From assembly GCF_965201005.1 (NCBI RefSeq), contig NZ_OZ241747.1, forward strand, positions 3,472,001 to 3,536,000: a stretch of DNA of 64,000 nucleotides, given 5' to 3'. The translations under genes were made by a program, and so were the position numbers. This document shows, piece after piece, positions 1-8,624 of this stretch. Position 1 is the first letter of the stretch. Each line of letters opens with the position of its first letter. The notes beneath the pieces were generated by a model. It was not told where the DNA came from and ran no database searches. It saw only the letters and a program-made list of their open reading frames with translations. The DNA is from Mucilaginibacter_A sp965201005. Its GTDB lineage: Bacteria; Bacteroidota; Bacteroidia; Sphingobacteriales; Sphingobacteriaceae.

Positions 1-1
1 G

Positions 2-2104
2 TTTAAGGGCACAATTTTGATCAACAAAGTCAGCATCGATCAGGCCAAAATTGATTTGTTTACGGATAGCACAGGCTATAGCAACACCTCTGTGCTCAAG
101 AAAAAAAAACAGCCTGAAAAAGAAAAAAACAAAGATGAAAGTTCTGACACCGAACTGCGGAAGTTTGCTTTGAACGATGTACAATTCGTGCTGGACAACC
201 GGAAAGGACATAAACTTTTTCAGTTTAACGTAGATGAGCTAAACGGTAAAATGGATTATCCGGGCAATAACTGGAATGCCGCCGTAAGCTTGAAAATTTT
301 TGCCAAAAGCTTGGCTTTTAATACTTTACGCGGAAGTTTTATTAAAGATAAATTAGTTCGGGGCGATCTGGAAGCCAGTTATGACGACAACAGCGGCATC
401 ATCAGCCTTAAACCAAAAGTTTTGAACATCGGTGATGATGGTTTCATCATCGGTGCAAAGTTTTTCACCAAAAAACGCGACGGCGATTTTATTTTTGACA
501 TTACCGAAAACAGCTTATTGTGGAAACACGCTTCGGCTTTGCTGGCACCAAATATTGCCGAACATTTAAACCGGTTTGACCTGAAAAACCCGCTGGCGGT
601 GCATTGTGTTTTGGGCGGTAATTTCAATTCTTCCGGAGATCCTTCCATCGATGTAAACTGTAAAGTGGAAAACAATACCCTTACCACGCCCGAAGGCACG
701 GTTGACAGTTGCAGTTTCCGGGGCGTTTACACCAATAGTTTCAACAAAAGCAAACCGCTTTCTGATGAAAACTCTGCCATAGAATTATTTGGCCTGAAAG
801 GTAATTACGAACAAGTACCGTTTAAAGTTGATACCGGCATCATCAGCAACCTGAACAAACCGATTGTGGCCGGAACATTAAAATCAGATTTTGCCGTTTC
901 CAGGCTTAATCATTTGTTTGGCGAAACGATGGTTTTTGCAAAAGGCAACGCCAGTGTAAACCTGAAATACCGGGCAAATATTGTTGATTTTAAATTTATA
1001 AAACCAGCTATCGGCGGTGTTATCGATATTAAAAACGCTGATTTTACTTATCTGCAAAATAAACTGAACTTTAAAAACACTTCACTTCTGCTGGATTTTT
1101 CGGGAGAGGATTTGTTGCTGAAAAACATCCGTTTACAAAGCGGGAAAAGCATTGTGGCGATGGAAGGCAGCGTTAAAAATTTTAAAAATCTGTATTATTC
1201 TGCCCCGGAAAAAATTGTGGTCGATTGGCAAATCCGCAGTCCGCAATTATACCTGGGCGAGTTTTTGGGCTACCTTTCTTCCCGGGCAAAAAAACCGGCC
1301 AAAAAAAGCAACGACAGTAATTTTGCCGATCAGTTAAGCACTGTTTTAGAAAAAGGTACGGCAGATATGCACCTGCAGGTTGACAAGGTTTATTATGACA
1401 AGTTTTTGGCTACGGATGTTAAGGCAGATTTACTGGTTTCGGAAAGCGGTATCCGCTTAAAAAACGTAAATGCAAAAAGTGCCGGCGGGACTTTTAATTT
1501 GAACGGAAGCATTGCCCAAAACGGAAACCTGAATCATTTTGCCATCAATACCAACGTGAACAATGCCAATATCGGCAACTTTTTTTACGCGTTTGACAAT
1601 TTCGGCATAACCGGTTTTAGCTATAAAAACCTGCGTGGCTTTTTGTCGCTGAGATCAAATATTGCCGGAAACATTACCGACATGGGGAAACTGGTGCCGA
1701 AATCTTTATCCGGAACGATAAACCTCAACCTGAAAAAAGGTGCTTTGATAGATTTTACACCGATAACAAATGTTGGCAAATTTGCTTTTCCGTTCCGCAA
1801 CCTGGATCACATCACCATTGATAATTTAAACGGCAGGTTTGATTTGCTGGGCGATAAAATCCGGATCCAACCGATGCAGATCAACTCCAGTATTTTAAAC
1901 ATGAACGTTGCCGGCGTTTACGGCTTTACCAAAGGAACCAACATTGCGCTGGACATACCGTTGCGCAACCCGAAAAAAGATGAAGATATTACGAACAAAA
2001 AAGAGCTGAAAGAACGGCGGATGAAAGGTATCGTACTGCATATCCTGGCTTCGGACGGTGAAGACGGAAAGATAAAAATCGGCTGGAACAGTAACCACGA
2101 CTGA
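2..2104 (+). CDS. AsmA-like outer-membrane/envelope protein, C-terminal part (5' end outside window)
   Basis: About 700 residues of a large envelope protein open at the left edge; the frame is already open at base 2, so the real start lies upstream and the TTG at 17 is not a credible start. The C-terminal third carries the AsmA-like pattern: long runs of beta-strand-type repeats, a stretch resembling GTINLNLKKGALIDFTPI and a following segment on PMQINSSILNMNVAGVYGF. AsmA-family proteins are inner-membrane anchored and span the periplasm; they are linked to outer-membrane lipid and protein homeostasis. That role is family knowledge, not visible here. The N-terminal membrane helix is not in the window. 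A long motif-built hairpin follows the stop. Family assignment fairly sure, substrate unknown. Confidence 0.75.
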   Translation, partial: FKGTILINKVSIDQAKIDLFTDSTGYSNTSVLKKKKQPEKEKNKDESSDTELRKFALNDVQFVLDNRKGHKLFQFNVDELNGKMDYPGNNWNAAVSLKIFAKSLAFNTLRGSFIKDKLVRGDLEASYDDNSGIISLKPKVLNIGDDGFIIGAKFFTKKRDGDFIFDITENSLLWKHASALLAPNIAEHLNRFDLKNPLAVHCVLGGNFNSSGDPSIDVNCKVENNTLTTPEGTVDSCSFRGVYTNSFNKSKPLSDENSAIELFGLKGNYEQVPFKVDTGIISNLNKPIVAGTLKSDFAVSRLNHLFGETMVFAKGNASVNLKYRANIVDFKFIKPAIGGVIDIKNADFTYLQNKLNFKNTSLLLDFSGEDLLLKNIRLQSGKSIVAMEGSVKNFKNLYYSAPEKIVVDWQIRSPQLYLGEFLGYLSSRAKKPAKKSNDSNFADQLSTVLEKGTADMHLQVDKVYYDKFLATDVKADLLVSESGIRLKNVNAKSAGGTFNLNGSIAQNGNLNHFAINTNVNNANIGNFFYAFDNFGITGFSYKNLRGFLSLRSNIAGNITDMGKLVPKSLSGTINLNLKKGALIDFTPITNVGKFAFPFRNLDHITIDNLNGRFDLLGDKIRIQPMQINSSILNMNVAGVYGFTKGTNIALDIPLRNPKKDEDITNKKELKERRMKGIVLHILASDGEDGKIKIGWNSNHD

Positions 2105-2156
2105 CAGCGCGCTGTAGTTTTTAAAGCACTTCAACAAACGATCAAACTTATTGGCC

Positions 2157-2250
2157 ATGCTTCTTTTATCACCTAAATTTTGATGGTTTTTGATGGATTT
2201 TCCCATCAGCAAAAATTAGCAAAACAAAATTGAGGTGATAAAAGAAGCAT
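2157..2250. terminator. Long inverted repeat of motif A units, likely terminator after the AsmA-like gene
   Basis: Arms 2157-2182 and 2225-2250 are complementary over 26 bases with one mismatch; each is an extended A unit (ATGCTTCTTTTATCACCTAA form). The 42-base loop contains a second small hairpin (GATGG/CCATC around 2191-2208). It lies 52 bases after the AsmA-like stop. No long U tract follows, so termination is an inference from position and structure. The region 2105-2413 holds this element and the leader of the SusC gene; nothing else is recognisable there. Confidence 0.6.
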
Positions 2251-2413
2251 GCAACAGCTTTTAAAGATATAAGATTTTACAAATGTTTGCAGTGGGCGTT
2301 TTCTGTTGATAATGTCATTCGGAAAATTTACGCGGATGGCCGCAAGATTATTTTCCTGGCTCCATTTGTTATTGATAGCTTTGCAGCAACAAAACCAATT
2401 AATCACCAACTTT

Positions 2414-5400
2414 ATGAAAAGAACAATTACCACCTTAGCCGGTACGGTACTGGTGCTTTTTCTTTTTCTGAATGCTTCTTTTGCGCAGCAAAAAGTAACG
2501 GGCACCGTTACCGATGCAACTACGGGCGAAACCCTGATTGGCGTAAGCGTTTTAGTTAAAGGCACCACAACAGGCACCGTAACCGATGTGAACGGCAAAT
2601 TTGGCATCAGTACGCCAGCCGGTTCAAGCTTAACTTTTACTTACATCGGTTATACTACGCAGGAAGTTGCGGTAACTGATCAAACAACCATCAACATAAA
2701 ACTTGCTGCCCAAACCAAGCAGCTGGCTCAGGTGGTGGTTATTGGTTACGGCACGCAGCGCAGGCGCGATGTTACAGGTTCTGTGGCCAGCGTAAATGGC
2801 GAAGAACTGGCCAAACAACCCGTGCAAACGCCAACCCAGGCCTTGCAGGGCAAAGTGGCAGGCGTACAGGTTATTTCATCCGGGCAACCCAATTCGCAGC
2901 CGCAAGTCCGCATCCGTGGTACAGGTTCTGTTTTGGCCGGTGCCGAACCGTTATATGTTGTTGATGGCGTTTTAACAGATGATATCCGCAACATCAATAA
3001 CGCAGATATCATCAGTTTAGATGTGCTAAAAGATGCATCGGCAGCTATTTACGGCGTGCGCGGAGCCAACGGCGTCATCATCATCACCACCAGAAAAGGC
3101 AAAAACGGACCGCCGGTTGTACGTTACGATGCCAATGCGGGCTTTAGCCAGATTGCCAACAAAGTAAAAATGGCCAATCGGTCACAATATGTTTCTTATC
3201 TGGGCGATGCCGATCCGGCAAAAGTGGCCTCTGTTAACCTTACCGGATTGACCACACCCGGAACAACCGACTGGTATGGTGCCGTTTTGCGCCAGGCTTT
3301 CCAGATGAACCACAATATTTCTGTTTCAGGAGGATCTGATAAAGCTGATTACTTTGTAAGTGCCAACTACCTCACCAACAACGGCATTATTCAAACCAAT
3401 AATTTTCAGCGGTTTACGCTGCGCGAAAATTCCAGCGTGAATATTTCTGACAAAATCAAACTAAGCTCGCAACTTTCACTCTCCAGAGGGGCAGAACGTG
3501 CCGTGCCTTTGGGCGATACCTACAACAGCATTTATCGTGCAGCACCTGTTATCCCGGCAAAAACCGATAATGGTTTATATGGTAATACTTCCGCCTGGGG
3601 AAATGTGGGCAACCCTTTGTTGCAAATCGATAAAACCAATACACTAAATATTGGCAACCGTGTGCAGGGAAACCTGGCTTTGGATTACAACCCGCTAAAG
3701 TTTTTGAAACTGCATACTGCTTTTAACGATGATATTGTGTTCAACAACAACCGTTCTTACCTTTATCAATATAACAACGATGCCAGCACTTTTACCATTG
3801 CAGGTGGCAATCAACGACAAAACAACAGCGCGCTGAGTGTGGAGCAAAACAATTCTTTCCATTACGTTTGGGACAATACGGCTACATATGATCAAATTTT
3901 CGGACAAAGTCATTTGACAGTTTTGGGCGGATATTCGGTCGAGAAATTCAAGTCGAGCTTTATTAACGGAAGCCGGATCAACGTGCCTACAAGCCCGGAT
4001 GAATGGTATCTGAGTTTAGGCGATCCGAGCTTGAATGCTTTGGATGCCAACAGCGGCGATTTATACACCCGCGAATCGTATTTTGCCCGTGCCAATTACA
4101 GCTTTGCAGGAAAATATTTGTTGAGCGGCACTTTTCGTCGTGACGGCAGTTCGCGTTTCAGTTCCCGTTATGGTAATTTCTACACCGTTGGTGCAGGCTG
4201 GTTAATTTCCGAAGAGGATTTCATGAAGAACAGTACTGTTTTTAGCAACCTAAAATTGCGCGGCAGTTATGGCAAGTTGGGCAATGATAATATCGGTACA
4301 GGTTTGTATGTGGTTACGGCGTCCATCAATCAGCCATATTACTTTAATAATGGCACGCTTACTTATGGCAGCGTGATCCAGGATATTAAAGATACCAACC
4401 TGAAATGGGAAACGACAGACCAGCTGGATCTGGGTGTAGAATACGGTTTCTTAAACAACCGCCTGACCGGTGAAGCGGACTATTACAACAAAAAAGTTAA
4501 AAACGCACTGACTTACGTTTCCATTCCTGGGATTTTGGGCGATCCTGATAACCAGTTTGTAACCAACGCAGCTTCCTATAAAAATGAAGGTGCAGAGGTT
4601 TCTTTGAATTGGAACGATAAAATCGGCCCCAAATTCAAATATAGTATCGGTGCCAACCTCAGTTACAATAAAAATATGGTAACCGGCTTAAACGGCGGAC
4701 AGGCTTTGCAAGGCGGCGGCGTTGGCGGCCAAGGCAATGTTACCCGCACAGATAACGGCCACTCAATTGCCAGTTTTTATGTGTTGCAGGCCACGGGCGT
4801 TTTCCAAAACGCGGCGCAAGTGGCGGCGGCTCCAAAAGGTTCGGGCGGTTATGCACCGGTGGTTGGTGGTTTAATGTATGCTGATATTAATGGTGATGGT
4901 AAAATTGATGCCAACGACCGTATTTATGCCGGTTCTTATCAGCCTAAGTTTTTTGGTGGCTTTAATTTAACCATGAGTTATGATGCTTTTGATTTCAACG
5001 CTGATTTTTACGGCAACTGGGGCAACAAAATTTATAACGGTAAAAAAGCTTTCCGCAGCAGCCCCGAAGATAACATCGAAGCTAATTATGCGGATAACCG
5101 CTGGACGGCTTCCAATCCGTCCAATATCAATCCAAACGTAATCTCACAATCCACACCGGCTTCTACTTATTTTATCGAATCCGGTGCATTTTTGCGCTTA
5201 AACAATGTTTCTGTTGGTTATACTATTCCTTCAGAACTATTGAAACGGGCCAAAATTTCCCGCCTGCGGATTTATGCCACTTCACAGAATTTGTTTACGG
5301 CAAAACGTTACAGCGGTTTTAGCCCGGAGTTACAAGGTTTAAGTGATAATACCACCAACATCCTGGGATCGGGCATTGAGTTGGGCACTTATCCAACCAT

Positions 5401-5437
5401 CCGTACCTTTTCATTCGGCCTAAACCTTCAATTTTAA
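2414..5437 (+). CDS. SusC/RagA-family TonB-dependent outer-membrane transporter
   Basis: A 1007-residue TonB-dependent porin of the SusC class, which imports oligosaccharides across the outer membrane together with its SusD partner encoded next. I choose ATG 2414 because it gives a clean signal peptide (MKRTITTLAG..., ending near FAQQ at 23-26); the frame is open 36 codons further upstream but that extension is not signal-like. Residues ~27-110 form the carboxypeptidase-regulatory-like domain typical of SusC (KVTGTVTDATTGETLIGVSV). The plug follows, with YVVDG and the SusC signature around DVLKDASAAIYGVRGANGV. The rest is a 22-stranded barrel ending in an aromatic residue (NLQF). No STN domain is seen, so transport without anti-sigma signalling is likely. 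A motif B unit lies inside the gene at 4232-4250. Confidence 0.95.
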   Translation: MKRTITTLAGTVLVLFLFLNASFAQQKVTGTVTDATTGETLIGVSVLVKGTTTGTVTDVNGKFGISTPAGSSLTFTYIGYTTQEVAVTDQTTINIKLAAQTKQLAQVVVIGYGTQRRRDVTGSVASVNGEELAKQPVQTPTQALQGKVAGVQVISSGQPNSQPQVRIRGTGSVLAGAEPLYVVDGVLTDDIRNINNADIISLDVLKDASAAIYGVRGANGVIIITTRKGKNGPPVVRYDANAGFSQIANKVKMANRSQYVSYLGDADPAKVASVNLTGLTTPGTTDWYGAVLRQAFQMNHNISVSGGSDKADYFVSANYLTNNGIIQTNNFQRFTLRENSSVNISDKIKLSSQLSLSRGAERAVPLGDTYNSIYRAAPVIPAKTDNGLYGNTSAWGNVGNPLLQIDKTNTLNIGNRVQGNLALDYNPLKFLKLHTAFNDDIVFNNNRSYLYQYNNDASTFTIAGGNQRQNNSALSVEQNNSFHYVWDNTATYDQIFGQSHLTVLGGYSVEKFKSSFINGSRINVPTSPDEWYLSLGDPSLNALDANSGDLYTRESYFARANYSFAGKYLLSGTFRRDGSSRFSSRYGNFYTVGAGWLISEEDFMKNSTVFSNLKLRGSYGKLGNDNIGTGLYVVTASINQPYYFNNGTLTYGSVIQDIKDTNLKWETTDQLDLGVEYGFLNNRLTGEADYYNKKVKNALTYVSIPGILGDPDNQFVTNAASYKNEGAEVSLNWNDKIGPKFKYSIGANLSYNKNMVTGLNGGQALQGGGVGGQGNVTRTDNGHSIASFYVLQATGVFQNAAQVAAAPKGSGGYAPVVGGLMYADINGDGKIDANDRIYAGSYQPKFFGGFNLTMSYDAFDFNADFYGNWGNKIYNGKKAFRSSPEDNIEANYADNRWTASNPSNINPNVISQSTPASTYFIESGAFLRLNNVSVGYTIPSELLKRAKISRLRIYATSQNLFTAKRYSGFSPELQGLSDNTTNILGSGIELGTYPTIRTFSFGLNLQF

Positions 5438-5447
5438 TTCTCTTCAC

Positions 5448-7001
5448 ATGAAAAAAACACTGATAAAAAAAGCATCCCTTGTGGCCGCCGTGGCTTTGTT
5501 GTCCATCGGGTTTGATGGCTGCAAAAGATATTTGGACGTGAACCCGCAAGGGCAAATTACGCAGGCACAAATTGCCACTGATCCTGCGGCAGCGCAAAAT
5601 TTAGTGACGGGCATTTATAACGTTTTTTACATCGGCGGTTTTGCCCCTGATATTGATAGTTTTCAGTTTGTGATCATGACGGATATTGCTTCCGATGATG
5701 GCGACAAAGGCAGCTCTCCGGCTGATTATGGCGATGCCTTGCAAATTGACAACCTGCAAACGCCTGCCACAAACGGCGTGGTCAACAACGTTTGGAACGG
5801 CCATTATCAAGGCATTGCACGCACCAATCAGGCGTTGGGCCAGTTGCAAACCGCAACTTTTGATGCTGTCACCAAAAACAAGTTGATTGCCGAAACACGT
5901 TTTTTACGTGCCTATTTTTACTTTAATTTAGTTCGGTTGTTTGGCGGTGTGCCAAAGTTAGACCATGTGCCAAGTGTTGGTGAAGCCAATAGTGCAGCTT
6001 TACAAACGCGCGCTTCCGCGGCTGATATTTATGCTTTTATTGTAAGCGATCTGGATTTTGCCGTTGCCAACCTGCCCGACAAAGGTGCAACCGATGTTGG
6101 CCGTGCCACCAAAAGTGCCGCACAAGGTTTGGAAGCGAAAGTATATCTGTACATGAAAAATTACCAGAAAGCGTATGATCTTTCGCAAGCAGTGATTACG
6201 GGTGGAAAATATTCACTGGTGAAAGATTATTCATTGATTTGGCGGCAGAACGCCGTGAACGGAGATGGCGGCAACAACAATTCCGAATCACTTTTTGAAA
6301 TTCAGGCTGGCATTAACAAAGATTGTTCGGCCGGCATCAATTTGTACACTGTTTCGCAAGGGCCGCGCGCTGGCGGCAAATACGGCTGGTCTGATTTAGG
6401 TTTCGGTTTCAATAATCCAACATCCAGTTTGGTAAACGAATACGAAGCCGGCGATGTACGCAAAAACGGAACGATTATTTTCATCAACCCAACCAACGGA
6501 ACCAATTCTTCCGGTACGGTTTTGTTTGATGGATTTCGGATCCCAAGTCAGGATTCGGTTCAAAATTCACGCTATAGTTACAAAGCTTATCACAGCCGCA
6601 CGGCAGAAGCCAACTGCGGCGGCAACACCGATCGTTTGCCAAAACAGGTGCGCATTCTGCGTTATGCCGATGTGTTGCTGATCAATGCTGAAGCTGCTTT
6701 TCAATTAGGCAATCTTGGCGTTGCTACCACAGATTTGAATTTGGTGCGGACAAGGGCTGGCTTACAAAACGTAACGGCAACGCTGCCCGCCATTTGGCAC
6801 GAACGCCGGGTAGAACTGGCCATGGAGCATGACCGTTTCTTTGATCTGGTTCGGCAGGATGCCGTGCAACCCGGACGTGCGGCCGCGGCTTTTGCTGCGG
6901 ATGGCGGTAAAACCTGGTCGGCAACACGGGCTTTGTTCCCCATCCCGCAAACACAAATTGATTTGAGCAGTGGCAATCTGAAGCAAAATCCCGGTTATTA
7001 A
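5448..7001 (+). CDS. SusD/RagB-family surface glycan-binding lipoprotein
   Basis: A 517-residue SusD homologue starting 10 bases after the SusC stop, so the two are co-transcribed. The N-terminus is a lipoprotein signal with lipobox cysteine in SIGFDGCKRYLDV. SusD signatures include KRYLDVNPQG, the TPR-like segment around LIAETRFLRAYFYFNLVRLFGG, and the C-terminal RVELAMEHDRFFDLVR block leading to FPIPQTQIDLSSGNLKQNPGY. SusD proteins cap the SusC barrel from outside and hold the glycan for import. Its ligand can only be guessed from the enzymes that follow (see the PUL finding). Confidence 0.95.
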   Translation: MKKTLIKKASLVAAVALLSIGFDGCKRYLDVNPQGQITQAQIATDPAAAQNLVTGIYNVFYIGGFAPDIDSFQFVIMTDIASDDGDKGSSPADYGDALQIDNLQTPATNGVVNNVWNGHYQGIARTNQALGQLQTATFDAVTKNKLIAETRFLRAYFYFNLVRLFGGVPKLDHVPSVGEANSAALQTRASAADIYAFIVSDLDFAVANLPDKGATDVGRATKSAAQGLEAKVYLYMKNYQKAYDLSQAVITGGKYSLVKDYSLIWRQNAVNGDGGNNNSESLFEIQAGINKDCSAGINLYTVSQGPRAGGKYGWSDLGFGFNNPTSSLVNEYEAGDVRKNGTIIFINPTNGTNSSGTVLFDGFRIPSQDSVQNSRYSYKAYHSRTAEANCGGNTDRLPKQVRILRYADVLLINAEAAFQLGNLGVATTDLNLVRTRAGLQNVTATLPAIWHERRVELAMEHDRFFDLVRQDAVQPGRAAAAFAADGGKTWSATRALFPIPQTQIDLSSGNLKQNPGY

Positions 7002-7056
7002 TTAGCTTACCAAAGCCAGGCACAGTTGTTTGGCTTTACTTTAAAACCCCAAATTT

Positions 7057-8433
7057 ATGCCAGTAAAAGAAGCATCAGGCAAAACCGTTATCATCGCTGC
7101 CTTGCTGCTGCATACTGTTTTTATCGGCCTTTTTTCGTTACCGGTTTCGGCTCAAAACAAAAAAAAATTAACTGATAACCAACTGCTGGACACGGTGCAA
7201 AAACGCACGTTTCAATATTTCTGGCAAGGTGCAGAACCAACCTCAGGCCTGGCGCACGAGCGCGTGCACATGGATGGTATTTACCCGGACCACGATTCTA
7301 CAACTATCGCCACCGGTGCTTCCGGTTTTGGCGTAATGGCGATTTTGGTTGGGATGGAACGCCATTTTATCACCCGAAAACAAGGCACGGAACGCTTTGA
7401 AAAGATTGTGGCTTTCCTGGAGAAAGCAGATCGTTATCACGGCGCATATTCGCACTGGATGCTTCCCAACGGAAAAATCAAAGCTTTTGGCAAAACCGAT
7501 AACGGCGGGGATTTGGTGGAAACTTCCTTTTTGATGCAGGGTTTGCTCTGTGTGCGCCAATATTATGCACACGGAAATCCGCAGGAAAAAAAACTCTCTA
7601 AACGCATCGACAAAATCTGGAAAGCGGTAGATTACAACTGGTACCGGCAAAATAACCACAACGTGCTTTACTGGCACTGGTCGCCGCAGTATAATTGGAT
7701 CGAAAATTTTCCGGTTACAGGTTATAACGAATGCCTGATTTTGTATGTTTTAGGCGGAAGTTCGCCAACACACGGCGTGCCCGCGGCGGTTTACCACGAT
7801 GGCTGGGCGCGGGGCGGCGAAATCGAAACCAACATCAAACCGTATGGCTATTTGATCACTTTAAAACACAACGTAGCACCCGGAGATTATGTTGGGCCGC
7901 TTTTTTGGGCGCATTATTCCTATCTCGGCCTCAACCCAAAAGGATTGAAAGATAAATATGCCGATTACTGGCTGCACAACACCAATCATACACTGATCAA
8001 CCGTGCTTATTGCCTCGAAAACCCAAAACATTATATAGGTTATGGCGAAAATTGCTGGGGGCTGACGGCCAGTTATTCTATAAATGGTTATGCCGCGCAT
8101 AATTCTAATTTGAAGGATGACCTCGGTGTGATTGCGCCAACAGCGGCCATATCTTCCTATCCTTACACGCCCAAAGAATCGATGAAAGTAATCCGGCATT
8201 TGTATGAAGATTTGGGTGATAAAGTTTGGGGCGAATATGGTTTTTATGATGCTTTTAGCGAAACGGCCAACTGGTTTCCGCATAAATATTTGGGCATTGA
8301 TCAGGGGCCGCAGGTAGTGATGCTGGAAAATGCACGTTCGGGTTTGCTGTGGAAATTGTTTATGAGCTGCCCGGAAGTTAAAACAGGATTGACAAAATTG
8401 GGCTTTACCTATCCGGAACCTAAATCAAAATAA
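7057..8433 (+). CDS. GH144/glycoamylase-like glycoside hydrolase, probable endo-beta-1,2-glucanase
   Basis: A 458-residue secreted enzyme with a signal peptide ending near PVSAQ. The body matches the bacterial glycoamylase-like (alpha/alpha)6-barrel family: MDGIYPDHDSTTIATGASGFG near the N-terminus, NGGDLVETSFLMQGLL, GYNECLILYVLGGSSPTHGV and YGENCWGLTASYSINGY. Length and layout agree with the Bacteroidota branch classed as GH144, whose characterised member from Chitinophaga pinensis is an endo-beta-1,2-glucanase; this is family knowledge and the exact activity here is inferred. It lies 55 bases after susD and before a GH3 gene. Two motif units sit in its first 80 bases: an A unit at 7063-7076 encodes VKEAS just after the start, and a B unit at 7110-7135 encodes part of the signal peptide. 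Confidence 0.8.
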   Translation: MPVKEASGKTVIIAALLLHTVFIGLFSLPVSAQNKKKLTDNQLLDTVQKRTFQYFWQGAEPTSGLAHERVHMDGIYPDHDSTTIATGASGFGVMAILVGMERHFITRKQGTERFEKIVAFLEKADRYHGAYSHWMLPNGKIKAFGKTDNGGDLVETSFLMQGLLCVRQYYAHGNPQEKKLSKRIDKIWKAVDYNWYRQNNHNVLYWHWSPQYNWIENFPVTGYNECLILYVLGGSSPTHGVPAAVYHDGWARGGEIETNIKPYGYLITLKHNVAPGDYVGPLFWAHYSYLGLNPKGLKDKYADYWLHNTNHTLINRAYCLENPKHYIGYGENCWGLTASYSINGYAAHNSNLKDDLGVIAPTAAISSYPYTPKESMKVIRHLYEDLGDKVWGEYGFYDAFSETANWFPHKYLGIDQGPQVVMLENARSGLLWKLFMSCPEVKTGLTKLGFTYPEPKSK

Positions 8434-8453
8434 AAAATTTCCTTCTATTTGCC

Positions 8454-8484
8454 ATACTGTTTTTATCGGCTATTTTTAGGTGCC
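8454..8484. repeat. Dispersed motif, form B, between GH144 and GH3 genes
   Basis: A left-oriented B unit (ATACTGTTTTTATCGGC) 20 bases after the GH144 stop, followed by TATTTTTAGGTGCCGA, which weakly mirrors the first part. It may act as an attenuating hairpin between the two enzyme genes. The rest of 8434-8624 shows no gene. Confidence 0.6.
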
Positions 8485-8624
8485 GAATTGTTTCTGTACA
8501 GTAAAAGGCATAATTTTGTAAGGAAACACAAACTTTTAAAACCATATGTTGCACATGAACATGCAAAGCTGCCAAATCCGCAGGAAAGCTGTCCAACAAA
8601 TCTTTATCTAATAATATTGATCTT

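Noticed and set aside
2306..2413. An N-terminal extension of the SusC protein from ATG 2306.
   Set aside because: The 36 extra residues are not signal-like, while ATG 2414 gives a standard signal peptide followed directly by the expected domain.
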